From positions 5,544,001 through 5,608,000 of the forward strand of contig JARFIW010001104.1 in the NCBI GenBank assembly GCA_036346225.1: 64,000 nt of DNA, given 5' to 3'. This document shows, piece after piece, positions 45,326 to 57,300 of the stretch. Every line of letters begins with the position of its first letter. Position 1 is the stretch's first letter. Position numbers and translations under genes: made by a program. The notes beneath the pieces are model-generated. The model worked only from the letters and a program-made list of their open reading frames with translations, was not told where the DNA came from and made no database searches. The DNA comes from Platerodrilus igneus. Its lineage: Eukaryota; Arthropoda; Insecta; Coleoptera; Lycidae.

Positions 45326-45499
45326 GATACCACTACATACAAACTAACACATACACACAATTCCGTACTAACGCGCGCGCACACACACAAACCAGGGTGA
45401 TTTTAAACACCTCAACAACAATAAATTTTCATTTTCATTTTCAACAACGGGTTAGTCAGGGAACGGGTCAGATCTGTTTTAATTATTTAGCTAACAGAC

Positions 45500-47490
45500 T
45501 AACAAGAAATTAAATTTATTAAATCAATTTGAAGAATCTGATTTAAAACCGTCCCTAACCTTTTCTGATGAAACCACGGGTATCAAAATTTTAGGCCTAC
45601 TTTGGAACCCAAATTTTGATCATTTCACCTACCATGTTGTTCCTTTCGTAGGGATAGTTACAAAACGCTCCGTTCTTTCTTTTATAGCTAGAATTTTTGA
45701 CCCACTAGGTTAGCTAACTCCAGTGGTCTTTTTAATAAAGCACTTTTTACACCAATTATGGGTGCAACGTATCGGCTGGGATGATACACTGGCTCCCGAT
45801 TGGTGTTTAAAGTGGGAACAAATTTGTACCCGCGTACCTAAATTATATAATTTAAGAGTTCCTCGCTGCTTGTTTCTGCATTCGAGAGAATACCGCATTT
45901 TAGGATTTTGTGATGCCAGTGAAAAAGGTTACGCCGCCTGTGTTTATCTGTATGGTACGTCTCGAGGTCACACGAACTGTCATCTCCTACAAGCATAGAG
46001 TAAAATTGCACCACTAAAATTTCTTTCTATGCCTCATCTGGAGCTTTTAAGAACCGTTTTATTATCCCGACTTATACATTCGATAATCCCTAATAAATTC
46101 CCTTATCTGTTAAAGCAAATAAAGTTGTTTACCGATTTTCAAGTGGTACTAGTTTGGTTAAATACTCTCTCTTATTTATTAAAAATATTTGTGGCCAACC
46201 GCATAGAGATTATTATAGAAGGCGCTAAGCTTATTCAATGGTACCGTATTTTGGATGAGAACAACCCTGCTGATATGGCTTCTAGTGGCCTCATTGCAAC
46301 TGAGATGATCGATAATAATTTCTGGTGGCATGGTCCATCCAATTGTAGTGATCTTCTTTCTTCTCCTAAGAATTTGAAAATTTCTCTTGCTCTGGAAAAT
46401 ATTTCCGAAATAAAACCTCCCCCGAATGTATTCGTTACCTCTGCACAAGGAATATCTACTCAGGTTCTAGACAAATATTTTTCTCTCACTTCACTTCAGC
46501 GTACAGTTGCATATGTAAACCTCTTTATTTATAATTGTCGAAACTCTGATAAAAAAAACTATCAGGTCCTCTTATAAATCATTATTAACTGTCATAAGAG
46601 TTCCGCAACACCAGTGAGGAAATTAATCTACTAAAACTGAATACAGTGTGTGCCAAGCAGCTCCAAGGTTTGTCCCCTTTTATTGATCAACTAGGTCTCT
46701 TAAGGAGGCGGCCGCTTGCACCACTCTAAATTGTCTTATAATAATAAACACCCCATTCTCTTACCAAAACAAGCTACATTATCTCGGCTATTGTGTGTTA
46801 ATTATCACCACCTCTCTATGAATTCAGGTGCATTTATGACCCAATCTCTTATTCAGCGTAAATACAGGATTATTGGAATACGTTCCTTAGTTCGACAGTG
46901 GATTCATAAATGCGTTATTTCTTCAAGTTTTCGTGCGACATCTATTCAACCGTTTATGGCTGATTTACCGTCGTTTCGTGTTCAATTGTCTAGATCGTTT
47001 ACTTACGTAGGGGTAGATTTTGCAGGCCCCTTTATGATCAAAGCATCTAATCGTCGTAATGCCCCGGTTTCAAAACCTATTTATGTATATTTATTTGCAT
47101 GTGCACCAGAGCTGTGCACCTTGAGGTGGTATCAGAGTTAGCTACTGATGCATTTTTACGGCTCGTAGTGGAATTCCAGACACTGTTTATTCTGATCAGG
47201 GTAGAAACTTTCTCGGTGCATCACACTCAATCAGGGAGGTTATTGCGTTTTTCAAATGCAACAACGGTGAAATCTCTGCTTTAGCATCTCGTCATATCAA
47301 GTGGTATTTTAATCCTCCTTACGCCTCAAATTTTGGCGGAATTTGGGAGTCGGGTAAAATCGGCCAAGGCGTTATTAGTTGGTACTTTGGGTTCACGACC
47401 TCAAACTTTTGAAAAGATGTATACGATTTTTTCTCGGGTTGAGGCTATACTGAATAGCCGCCCTCTTTGCTTATCCTCTTTCGTTTAGTT
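45500..47490 (+). pseudogene. BEL/Pao pol: RT end, RNase H and integrase, broken
   Basis: Near 45570-45720 the text reads ETTGIKILGLLWNPNFD and RSVLSFIARIFDPLG, typical of the region after the BEL/Pao RT palm. Frame 45723-45998 follows (WDDTLAPDWCLKWEQI, LGFCDASEKGYAACVY: the RNase H first Asp is kept), then 46029-46577 (PHLELLRTVLLSRL, ENNPADMASSGLIATEM, WWHGPS). Frame 46716-47141 is the zinc-binding and core integrase (FTYVGVDFAGPF, first catalytic Asp). Near 47175-47340 broken frames give DTVYSDQGRNF (second Asp) and GGIWES (Glu). Stops and frameshifts occur at 45715, 46575 and 47100, among others. The 5' half, with YVDD, is absent. Confidence 0.85.
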
Positions 47491-49094
47491 ATGTTTAATT
47501 CTAGGTTAATTTAATTTTGCGGTAAAATTACAATATAAGTTTTTTTTTATGTGGCAACCTTTAAATTTCCGATTATTATTTATTTTTAGTATTAGTAGAA
47601 CTTATTCAGTTTTAGATGGGCGGTTATGTAAAGGCCTTTGCCCATTGTAAATAAATAATAAGTTCCTCAGTGATCAAGGCGCACGCTATTTTACGTTCAT
47701 CAACAAAAGGGGGACTCTTATCGCAACAATAAAGATCGCCGTAATTAACATGCCTCAACGCAGTCCATTAGAAGCTCTTTCGCTCCGGTTTAGCAGCGTC
47801 TCTCGTTCAGCTAAAGCTTGAACAGTAACATCAATTTTTAAATTATACTGGAGTAGGGTCACCGCCGTTGTAGGCATTAATATCATTTTACAACTACATT
47901 TTCAGTTTGGACTTTAGTATTTTCAGTAATAATTGGAGTTTATGCGCAGGGTCGCTGAAATTTTAAAACACCTAAACTTTCTGTTATACGCTTCAAAACT
48001 CAATACTGCATTCCCAATGCGATACAGCCCTGATATGAAAGCTCAGATATATACGAAAGAAGGCTGTACGATCCAAAAAGAAAAAAAAGTGCGAATGAAA
48101 ACAGATTTTTGCAAACGAGGAAAGAAAGAATTTTGCCCCATATATAAAATAAACAATCTTCTGGTCTTTATAAAATAGTCTGAAAAATATATGTAATAAA
48201 GTAATAACTTTTAATGTATTCATTTAAAACTAACATACAAAAATATGCTTCATTACAATACTAATCGAGCTGCCGACTATTACACAACAATAGCATATCA
48301 AATATAACATATAATTAGACAACCTTGAAGAATTGCATTGATTTATTCACGGTTTCAATAAAAATAAAATATACATACTAACTTTATAATTTTATGACAA
48401 CTATATTGATTAATAAATTATTGTGATGTAAGACGTTTTCTAATGATTCAATAGGATAGTGACAAGTGAGACGTTGACTGTGATTATAGTAAGTATAAAT
48501 TATAGACGAGAATATATTATGATTGAGAAAATATTTACAGGTACTAAAGAACACATTGTATGCTGTTATTACGTTTGTAATTTATTGCATTTTATATATT
48601 TCTTTGTCTATTAATTTAATGGAACAATTTTATTATTATAAAGTACCCGCAATGTCATCTACAGTTAATGTTATGAACCCCTTAACAAAAGTTTCTATCA
48701 GCTGTGATAAGCTTAATCCTGTAAGACTGGATATTCTTCGGTCGACTCGTATTTAATCCTAGCGATTATTGTTTTATGTTAAAAACCTTCACTATGAGAG
48801 CAAGCCACTTTGTACAGTGATACTATGGACCAAAAGAACTAGTTTGAGCCGAAACGCCGCCACATTTATCCCATAGGATTTAAAATATAGGACATTTTCC
48901 GAAATGGCGGCATTTTTGAATAAAAGACATGCGGTCCAAGCGGCTGCATCGATTTTGTTGATTAAGGTGTCAATTAATTTGTTTAAATCATTATATGATC
49001 CTATCAAGAAAATGAGTACCAAAATATTTACCCACAAATAAAAAAATTGCAGAAACGAGCGTTATCAAAAGTTTGAAAGTAGACATCCAGCTTT
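47491..49094. other. No gene seen (possible BEL/Pao 3' end)
   Basis: Begins just after the integrase text. The 47640-47880 stretch has higher GC and might be the 3' end or LTR of the BEL/Pao element, but there is no second copy in the window to compare, so I do not call it. The rest is AT-rich and unassigned; the frames at 47933 and 48523 have no motif. Confidence 0.4.
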
Positions 49095-49375
49095 ACTCCA
49101 GACTTTCTATAATTACAAGAGAGCATGAGCTTGATCTTGATACTTTTTTCCGATACGAAAACCCATGATGTCCTCCCTTTTTCTCAGCCAGTGGACAACT
49201 TTGCTCAAGCAATAAAGCTGATCTTGCTGAAAAACTAGAAACTGAAAATTTTCCCAGTAAATTTGATGGATTTGTCTTTGATGGTGCTGCATTTGTCCGA
49301 ATGATTCGTCCAAGGAACACTAAAATTTTTCAAGCGTACTACTTAATGCATCTCAGTCTTCGTGTTCTCCAACTA
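49095..49375 (+). pseudogene. Remnant of an arthropod mobile-element-associated gene, unassigned
   Basis: The + strand reads LDLDTFFRYENP, a CPPFFSASGQL-like stretch, FDGFVFDGAAFVRMIRP and TKIFQAYYL, with one stop near 49165. The pattern (acidic start, PPxLS, hydrophobic DGAxxVxMxxP) resembles uncharacterised proteins repeated in arthropod genomes that I associate with mobile elements. The overall match is from memory and weak. The text ends near the first BEL/Pao duplication unit. Confidence 0.35.
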
Positions 49376-49397
49376 TAAAAAAAGTATGCTCTAAAAG

Positions 49398-50246
49398 ATT
49401 GACTTTGTATGAAATGTTTATCTACCTGGTAGCCTAAAGACATAAGAACAAGAAACAGAGCATCTGGAATCTGACGTCAGGTAATTCCATGTAGCAGCGT
49501 AACTCTTAATCAGTTTGATTTTTTAAAAAATGATAAGATTAAATCAGGGCTTCTGAAGTTACTAGTTGTTTTGTATGACCAGTCTGCTTCCACCCTGGAA
49601 GATATTGTTGTGAAATTATGGGAAGTTGTAGAAGCTTCTGACGTTAAGCGTTTTACACCTGCTGAATTCTTAGCGGAAAACTACGTTGACACTCTCTTCC
49701 GCAATGAACAAGGACGGTATGTCGTCTCTTCGCCCGTCAAAGATTTAAAACCTTCTTTTCCCGGTAGTCGTAATTTCGTTTTATAGCGCGTTGTTTCTTT
49801 AGAAAATCGTCTAACTAAGTAATCTTTGATTTATAGATTGACTTTGTATGAAATTTTTATCTACCTGGTAGCCTAAAGACATAACAAGAAGCAGAGGATT
49901 TGGAATCTGACAGCAGGTAATTCCAAGTAGCTGCTTAACTCTTAATCGGTTTGATTTCTTGGAAAATGATAAGAATAAATCAAAGCTTATGAAATCACTA
50001 GCTTGTTTTGTATGACCGGTCTGCTTTCACCCTGGAATATATTGTTGTGAAATTACGGGAAGTTGAAGAAGCTCCTGACGTTAAGCCTTTCACGCTTGAT
50101 GAATTCTTGGTGAAAAAATACTACGTTGACGCTCTCTTCCGCAATGAGCAAGGACGGTATGTGTTCTGTCCACGCCTCAAAGATTCAAAACCTTTTTTCG
50201 TAAACTCGCTCTACAACGCTTTGTTTCTTTAATAAATCGTCTAACT
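49398..50246 (+). repeat. 437-bp tandem duplication of a BEL/Pao pre-RT segment
   Basis: Two copies at an offset of 437 bp: both start GATTGACTTTGTATGAAAT (about 49400 and 49838) and run to ATCGTCTAACTA (near 49807 and 50236). Each encodes the segment in front of the BEL/Pao RT: LEDIVVKLWEV, then RNEQGRYVVSS (first) or RNEQGRYVFC (second). The copies differ by scattered substitutions, so the duplication is older than the 97-bp one at 21.5 kb. Confidence 0.9.
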
Positions 50247-50480
50247 ACGTAAGCTTTGGTTTATGAACAATACGTTTCGTTCATGCGCGATTATTTAAAT
50301 TCCAAACACATGCAACCAATTCAAGCTGGATCTATTTCTGGACTCTTCTTATTATATCCCGCATCAAACCAGGAGATGTAAGTACCAAACTACGTGTAGT
50401 TTTCAACTCCTCTGGTAAAACACTATCGCGTTGTTTTATGATTCCGTGGCACCATCTATTCTTTTGATGTCATGGTTACT
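50247..50480 (+). pseudogene. BEL/Pao RT entry, broken
   Basis: Continues from the second duplication copy with NNTFRSCAII*-like and YYIPHQTR-like text (canonical YYIPHH), then VFN-like text near 50410 (the NASSKT region of the RT entry, here NSSGKT). Frames change two or three times. The RT palm is not present. Confidence 0.65.
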
Positions 50481-52164
50481 TAAATTTTGCATAAAAATCA
50501 AATAAATGCAAAAATCTCTACAATTTGTAGTCAATATTGTTATATCGTTGAAAAATGGAAAAAGTTTGCTATTTCTTAATGTCATAGCCAACTATGGTTT
50601 CCATTTTAAAAAAGCAAGGTTATGTCATATCTCATAAACCGTACAAGGAAACAATTATTTCGCTAATGTACTCTAAAGAGAGGAATAACACCTAGAAATT
50701 TCATTACAATCATTTTTCTCCATCTATGATAACAAAGAAGCTTGATTAATTTGAAAAGAGTCGTGTTTTCTGGTTTTTGAAAATTTATTGAGAGCCATGA
50801 GATTTTTTGAAGACAAAAGTATATCTGAACTAAGTATAAAAACTGCCTAAGAATCTTTATTTAACCTATTTGCTAACTAATATAATAACAAAGTTATCCA
50901 TAGAAGATAGGTAGATTATTGTCATCCTATATAGTGTTTATTTTATTCGATATCCCAACCAGGATATTGGAACTTAATTTGAAAATGTAGAGGCCGTGAT
51001 GCAATGACTACATTGAATAGCAATGTTTTGAGTAATCGGAAGTGAATTGATCTATGCAATTTAAAAATTTTTTGTGTGTACTTGTTACGGGAATAATGAT
51101 ACCATGCTTGTATTCAAATAGATTTTGGTGACGCACTGATAAAAGGTGTTTTGGTTTTATTAGAAATATAGATTGATTTTAAAAAGAACCATTTCTCTAG
51201 GAGGCCAACCTAAGTAGAATCCCTTAGGAAAACTCGGTAAAAAGTGCACTAAGGCATGCTTCGGTTTATACCAACTGTGACTTGCAGAATAATTTCATAA
51301 TCACTCTATTCTAGAAAATCATCTATAAACCAAGCGAGTTGGCGCTTACAATGTAGTAAATAAAAAGCTTCTCAAGGTAAGTATTGCTGGTAACGTAGCC
51401 TAGTCATTACAACCATACTTCTTTGCATTTAGCGATTTTGTTTATTCTTATATTTGTTTATATATAGATCCACTTCCGCACCACTGTAGTTTGCCGGTGC
51501 ACCTTCAATTTGATACGGAATTCCTGTCCCTTTAGGGCAATTCAAAATCTAGTAGTTTAACGAATTCTTTCACCTGTAAGTGTTTGTACAAACATACATG
51601 TTTTGGACATCAAATAGGCTCTGGACATGAAAGAGCAGTGTTCGTCCACGATATTGTTATTTTGATCGTCTTACACAGAATACTGGAAACCTGTAAGTTC
51701 TAATTTTTTTAATATTATTACCGTTTATTTTGGATCACATATAGTGATCAACATTGTAAGGACTAACTCTAACGTTTCTATACATGTGCAGTCCCTTCTA
51801 GTGGCAACCGCCATGGAGTGTCGTCAGAGTGTATGGTTTAATGCCCTGAGCATAATGGTTTCTAACTCTCCCCTTGTGCATTGTTCAATTTTTTTGTGGA
51901 GGAGTATTAGAGGTAGTAGCACCTTCCCTTCTCCTTTTCCACTTGTTATTTAACCAAGTTAACAATAAACCTACGACCAATCTCTTGTCTACTACAGGGG
52001 TCATTCCTAAGCTATGCCGTGGTTACACCTATACCTTTTTCTAAAGCTGTAAAGTCGTGTACTATCTGTCACGTAGGCTCTCTTTTGAGTTGTAGGGAAT
52101 ATACCTTTGACTTACCTGTGCAAAAGATAGATAAAGGGATTTCGATACCAACATTAATACCCCA
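50481..52164. other. No gene seen
   Basis: AT-rich and noncoding; the frames at 51744 and 52019 have no motif. Confidence 0.45.
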
Positions 52165-54338
52165 TCATCACATTAAGGTTTTCAGTCTTGGAACTGGATG
52201 GACGCGTACCGCCATTAATTTTTATTCTGAACTAGCCTACACATTTTCCTGATATTCCCACAGCGTACATCTTTGATTATGTGTATACAATTGTCTAACC
52301 TAGGTCTACATATACCTCTCTTTTTTTCTATCTCTGTTTCTAATACATTCCGCACTATTCCCTCGTGCCTTCGCATGTGATCTCCTATTTTTTACTGTTT
52401 TCTACATATTTTTTTCTTCCCGTACCATTTCTGGAACCTCTTTGTTCTTAACTTTGTTTGTCCATGATATCTTCATCATATTTCTGTAGCACCACATTTC
52501 AAAGGCTTCTATCTTTTTTCTGTCCGCTTGTCCTTCTGTCCAAGTTTCACCACCCTACAGTGCTGTGCCACACACATATGCTTTCTGCAATATTTTCCTT
52601 GTTTCTATGTTTATTATCTTTAAATACAGTAGTTGCCTTTTCTTGTCAAATCTAGCACGACCTTGTGCTAGTCTTTGTTTTATATCTTTTGCTCTTTTCC
52701 CATTTTGCATTATTTGGCTTCCTAGGTAGTAGAAATCCTTAATTTCTTGTAAGTTTCCGTTACCTATTTGTATTTTAGTTTTTGATTTATTTTCTTCTCC
52801 TTTAAATACTAGTATTTTAGTTTTATTTTTGTTAATTTTCAAACCGTATTTCTCTGTTAGAACTGTTTCCATTTCAGTAAGAGCAACTTCTAACTCTTCT
52901 TTGCTAGTTGCTAATACCCCTATACCATCTACAAATCTAAGCATATCAATTTTTATCCCTGCAAAATAATTCAAATGACTTCTTGCATTTGACATTATGC
53001 ATTGCCTCTTTGACGTTCAAGTTAAAAATTAATGGGGATAGAGCACATCCCTGTCTCACACCTTTTCTAATATTTATGTCTCTACGTTCCTCCTCTAGTT
53101 CTATTACCGCTGTTCGCTCTCTGCATAAGCTATGTACTATCCGTTTATCCCTAAAGCTCATTCCAATCTTTTAGAGTATTTCAAACTTTTTCCATTTCAT
53201 ATTGTCAAATACCTTTTCCAGATGTACAAACCGTGTATACTTTTTTTCTCCTTTTCTACTGTTTTCATCATTATCACTCTCAGAGCTAAAACAGTCTCCC
53301 GTGTTTCGTTGTTTTGCCAAAACCCAAATTGATCTTCTTCTAGTATTCCTTCAGCTCATTTTTCCATTCGTCTTTGTACAATTATAGTTTATATTTTTGA
53401 CATGTGTGTTGTTAAACTTATTGTTCGACAATTTTCACATCTATCCACGCCTCTCTTTTTTGGTATAGTGACTATGATGTTACGTTTGAAATCTTTGGGT
53501 ATCTCGCCTGTCTCATACATATAACTTACAAGTTGGAAGAAACGTTCCGTTACTGCTTGTCCAGTGACCTTTAGAGTTTCTGCTTGCACCTTATCTGTAC
53601 CCGAGGCCTTACCATTTTTTAGACCCTTTAATGCTAATTCAAACTCATCTCTAAGTATAAGATATACCAAGTCATCATTTTCAATGTCTGACTCCTGTTC
53701 TAATGCTGTTAGTTCCTCTCCTGCATATAAATTCCCTATATATCCTTGTCATCTAACCACTTTCTCTACATTTTCTATACCCACATCCCTTACATTTTAG
53801 CTAATAGTTTGTATGCTTCGTCTGTCTTTTCTATTTCCATCTTAGTTTGTACCTCTTTGCACTTTTCCCGCAATTGTGAATAATTTCCCAGTTTATCGCT
53901 TTGTATCTCTGTTTTCCTGTTTCGTCTGATCTATTCTTGTATTTTCGTCTTTCTTCTATTAAATTCAAGATATCCTTTGTTATCCATAGTTTCTTATTTT
54001 CTTTTTGTGTATACCCCAGAATATTTGTAGCCGCCATGTCTAGATGCTAGATTTAATGTTATTCCATTCTGTTTGTACTTCCTTAGAATAAGAAATTTTT
54101 CCAATATCTTTCAGCAACTAATTTGACTTTTTTGAAATCTTTCGTGGATATCTTTATTTTTTAGTTTCTCAAAGTCAAAGTGCCTTTTTCCGTTTCTTTT
54201 TTTCAATTTTTAAATTTAAGAGCGGCTTTGATAATTACGATGTTGTGATCGGTGTCTATATCTGCTTCTGGGTAGCTTTTACAGTCTATTACTTGATTCC
54301 TAAACCGTAGTTTAACAAGAATGTAATCTATTTGATAT

Positions 54339-54340
<2 letters not shown>
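52165..54340 (-). pseudogene. RTE-like LINE RT, C-terminus and endonuclease end
   Basis: In minus-strand order: endonuclease end (SYPEADIDTDHNIV near 54250), linker frame 54037-53831 (ILGYTQKENKKLWITKDILN), frame 53670-53389 (LKNGKASGTDKVQAETLK, then IPKDFKRNIIVTIPKK and the RTISL motif), frame 53161-52946 (GVRQGCALSPLIFNLNVKEA), and frame 52995-52555 with the catalytic box RFVDGIGVLA, so both the first position and the second Asp are altered. It continues YLGSQIMQNGKRAKDIKQRL. The FEMW...SWTNKV block and basic tail end near 52165. It has the longest undeleted RT of the copies here, but six or more frame breaks. Confidence 0.82.

Positions 54341-54376
<36 letters not shown>
54341..54376. repeat. 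(TA)n microsatellite
   Basis: About 18 TA units at the junction of the LINE (GATATCT) and the LTR-type insert. It may have grown from AT-rich insertion-flank DNA. Confidence 0.95.
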
Positions 54377-54380
<4 letters not shown>

Positions 54381-57300
54381 CGTAGTTTACTTGGGAACCA
54401 TCGAGCCCCACAACTTGGGTGCCATCAATTACTGTGAAGGTTCCTCTGTACCGCTGGAAATTTATCTAGGCAGCTCTCTATCTCTACTATAAAATATGCT
54501 TATGCAACTAACAACTGAAGCTTACCTGTACTCCTCAATCTAACAACTCCTGCTCACCGCCTCGAAGCTGTAACCTAAAAGAAAATCACTCCCTACACTC
54601 ATACTCAAAATAACACAACTCACAAAATACATCACACTCTATTTACAAGAAATAAATATTACAACAAATCTCGTTTCATTATCTACAATCGTATCTTTTG
54701 GATAATCAACAATTTCCTTTTCAAAATGTACTTGGATTCGGTAACCTCAATAAACAAATACCCTAATAAAGTAAGAAGGCTATCTCTATTCCTGACGTTT
54801 ACCCTTGTCTTATTATGAGCTCACAGTAAAACTCTTTAAATTAAGTGCGAATTTACAGCACTGCGAAAATCAAATAAGTTCCCTTTACTTTGTACAGTCA
54901 TAGCTTGGTTATCTTTACATTAATTATCCTTTTCTATTTACACACATTTTCACCTACATCAAAGTCCCATAAAATTTTCAGTTCAGTACATTCTTAAAAT
55001 ATAAACACTCAAAAGCACAAAAAGTTATAAGAAACACAACCAAGAACCACCACAAAATGTTTTTAATAAAATTAGTTACCTGGTAGCTATCCTCCTGCAG
55101 GTATCTGTAAACCAGCCCATGAAGATGACGCCGTCTAGTATGACTTTAGTCAATGGAACTGCAGCCAGGTTGCATCACCATCGCTCTCGGCACCTTATCC
55201 AAATCTCTTCTCATTTATAATAAACCAATACATCCAAACTTCCAAAATTTCGTGTCAGATTTCAGTTTATAAAGACCCCATCAATAAATTTTGCATTCTT
55301 CATTCAATTCCAAATTTTAATAATTTTTGTGCGCTCCAACACCAAAGTAACAGTAGTTTTGTACTTACATTATAAGCTTCACTCTAAACTCTTTATTCAT
55401 ATTTAGATTACAATAAACAGACTTCATATCACAACACACTAACTTGTGTGTAATTATAATTACTTACATAAACTCACTTAATGCATTCACAACTAGAAGT
55501 AATCTCGATATTGAGCGAAGAAATTAAGAGGACGACATCCCCGTTTAAGATGGTTATAAGAGGTCAAGCACCCCCTCCCTGTTTGCTAAGTTGAGCACGT
55601 AAAATCACAACGGTGATACTCACTGTACGTAAAATACCAACCGTCCACTCGTTTTGCAAAATCACCCGCCTAACCGTCGTTAATTTCAACGTAAAACTTC
55701 CAGTGGTTCTAAATTTTTGCTGAACTACGACACACACAACAACAAAATTTACTCAGAACACCTTTAAAAAACGCCAACCGTCGAAGCTTTTCAGCGAAAA
55801 TTAGTCCTAACGAACTCCAATTCTAGTAACATTCTCGCCTCCAAACTAACCAAAACATATTTTGTCTCCCTTTTTCGTATATATTTCCTCCTTCTTACTT
55901 ATGCGTCTTCTTTACAAATCCCCAGTTGTATATCACCCTACCTAACTTTGAAACTGTTGCGTGTATATCTGAAACGTCCAATCACCTTGCTCCATTTCTC
56001 TCCTAGTTTTCCGATCAATACAAACAACTTCTGTCCAACTCTAGCTACAGGCTATCGAACTGTCTTTGTTACCGTGTTTACTACAAAGTCTAACTAATAT
56101 TTACTTTTGCATCACTGTCCTTCCTATACTCTACTAAAATCCGTCTTCGTCTGTTGATATCGATTCGTGTCAGCTAGTAACGTGCGTTTGTATTCTTAAT
56201 AGTTATTAATTTTCATACCCTAACCAAAACAACATTGTGTTTAACATGCTATATTTGAAGCGTTTCGTTTGTTTTTAAAAATATCGATCCTATGCTAACG
56301 AATAAGCAAAGCTTTTATATTTTCATACACTATTTTAAATAAAACCTGTATTTTCGCCAAGTTGTTTTTAACCAATCGTTTCCTATTTAATATATATTAC
56401 GCTGTCCTTACTAAATAAGGGAATGCAACTAAACTTAAATTACCCTAAATTCCTACTTCACGTCGACTAAACGCTATTTTAATTATTTAAAATACCTAAT
56501 TAATTTTCTCGTAAATAACGGCTACACACTCTAGCTTGACCTATGACCTATGCATTAATAAACTACAAATTACTTATTGCAGTGGATTACTGTAGAGAAA
56601 CCCTTTCTATTCTTGCCCCACAAATTGGACACCATGAAATTTAAGCTCTTAATTAAATCGAGCCCCAGCGTTGGACTGACAAAATTTACTCTGAATTAAT
56701 CAGGATTACCTACGAGTCCCACGTTGGGAAGTCATAAAATTGCTGTGATTTTCCCTAAAGACCAATCGAGTCGTACACTTGGGCCGTCATAAAAGTGCAG
56801 TGGATATCTCTAAAGACCAATCGAGCCCCAGCGTTGGGCTGTCCTAAAATCTTTTCCTGAAAAATAAAAAAAATCTTTCAATACCTCTGGAACGCCCCCT
56901 TTATTTTAGCATACCACGGCTAGCTCTAAAATCTGCTTCTTCATGTATACTTGCCATCCTAAGTTTGCTCTTTCTCACTGATAATACCAAATAAAATGGC
57001 CACTAAAATAATTCAACAAAACATACAACCTTTTATTCATACAAATCAAAATTTTAAAATCTCCAGCTCAATATTTACAAATTCGGAAATACAGCTTCAC
57101 AAAATATTACCATCCCAACTATTAAAACGTTTTAAATCTCATGCCTTTAATTTATTCCAACAGTTTTTGTTTTATATAAGTAGTTGGGCCTGTCTTGAAA
57201 CCCTAAATTGAAATTTACTCTGATCTATCGTGAGCTCAGTATACACCCTGTTACTCTAAATGCATAAATAAATCGCATCCTTGTTTTTTAACAACCCTAA

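Larger units (their letters stand above)
41000..45445 (+). mobile_element. R1-like LINE, nearly full span but internally deleted
   Basis: ORF1 (gag-like, zinc knuckles) is followed by ORF2 (endonuclease, start of RT), and then by the far C-terminal end and a 3' UTR that ends in a short ATTTTC repeat at about 45425-45442. Nearly all of the RT is missing. A SINE lies inside ORF1. The 5' end is uncertain; I place it just after the SINE at 40703-40966. Confidence 0.78.

Noticed and set aside
44886..45460. Inverted pair CCTGACTAACCC / GGGTTAGTCAGG
   Set aside because: Only 12 bp, lying inside and just beyond the LINE 3' UTR; no flanking duplication, so a terminal repeat could not be supported.
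47640..47880. Possible LTR at the end of the BEL/Pao fragment
   Set aside because: No second copy in the window and no clear TG...CA ends.
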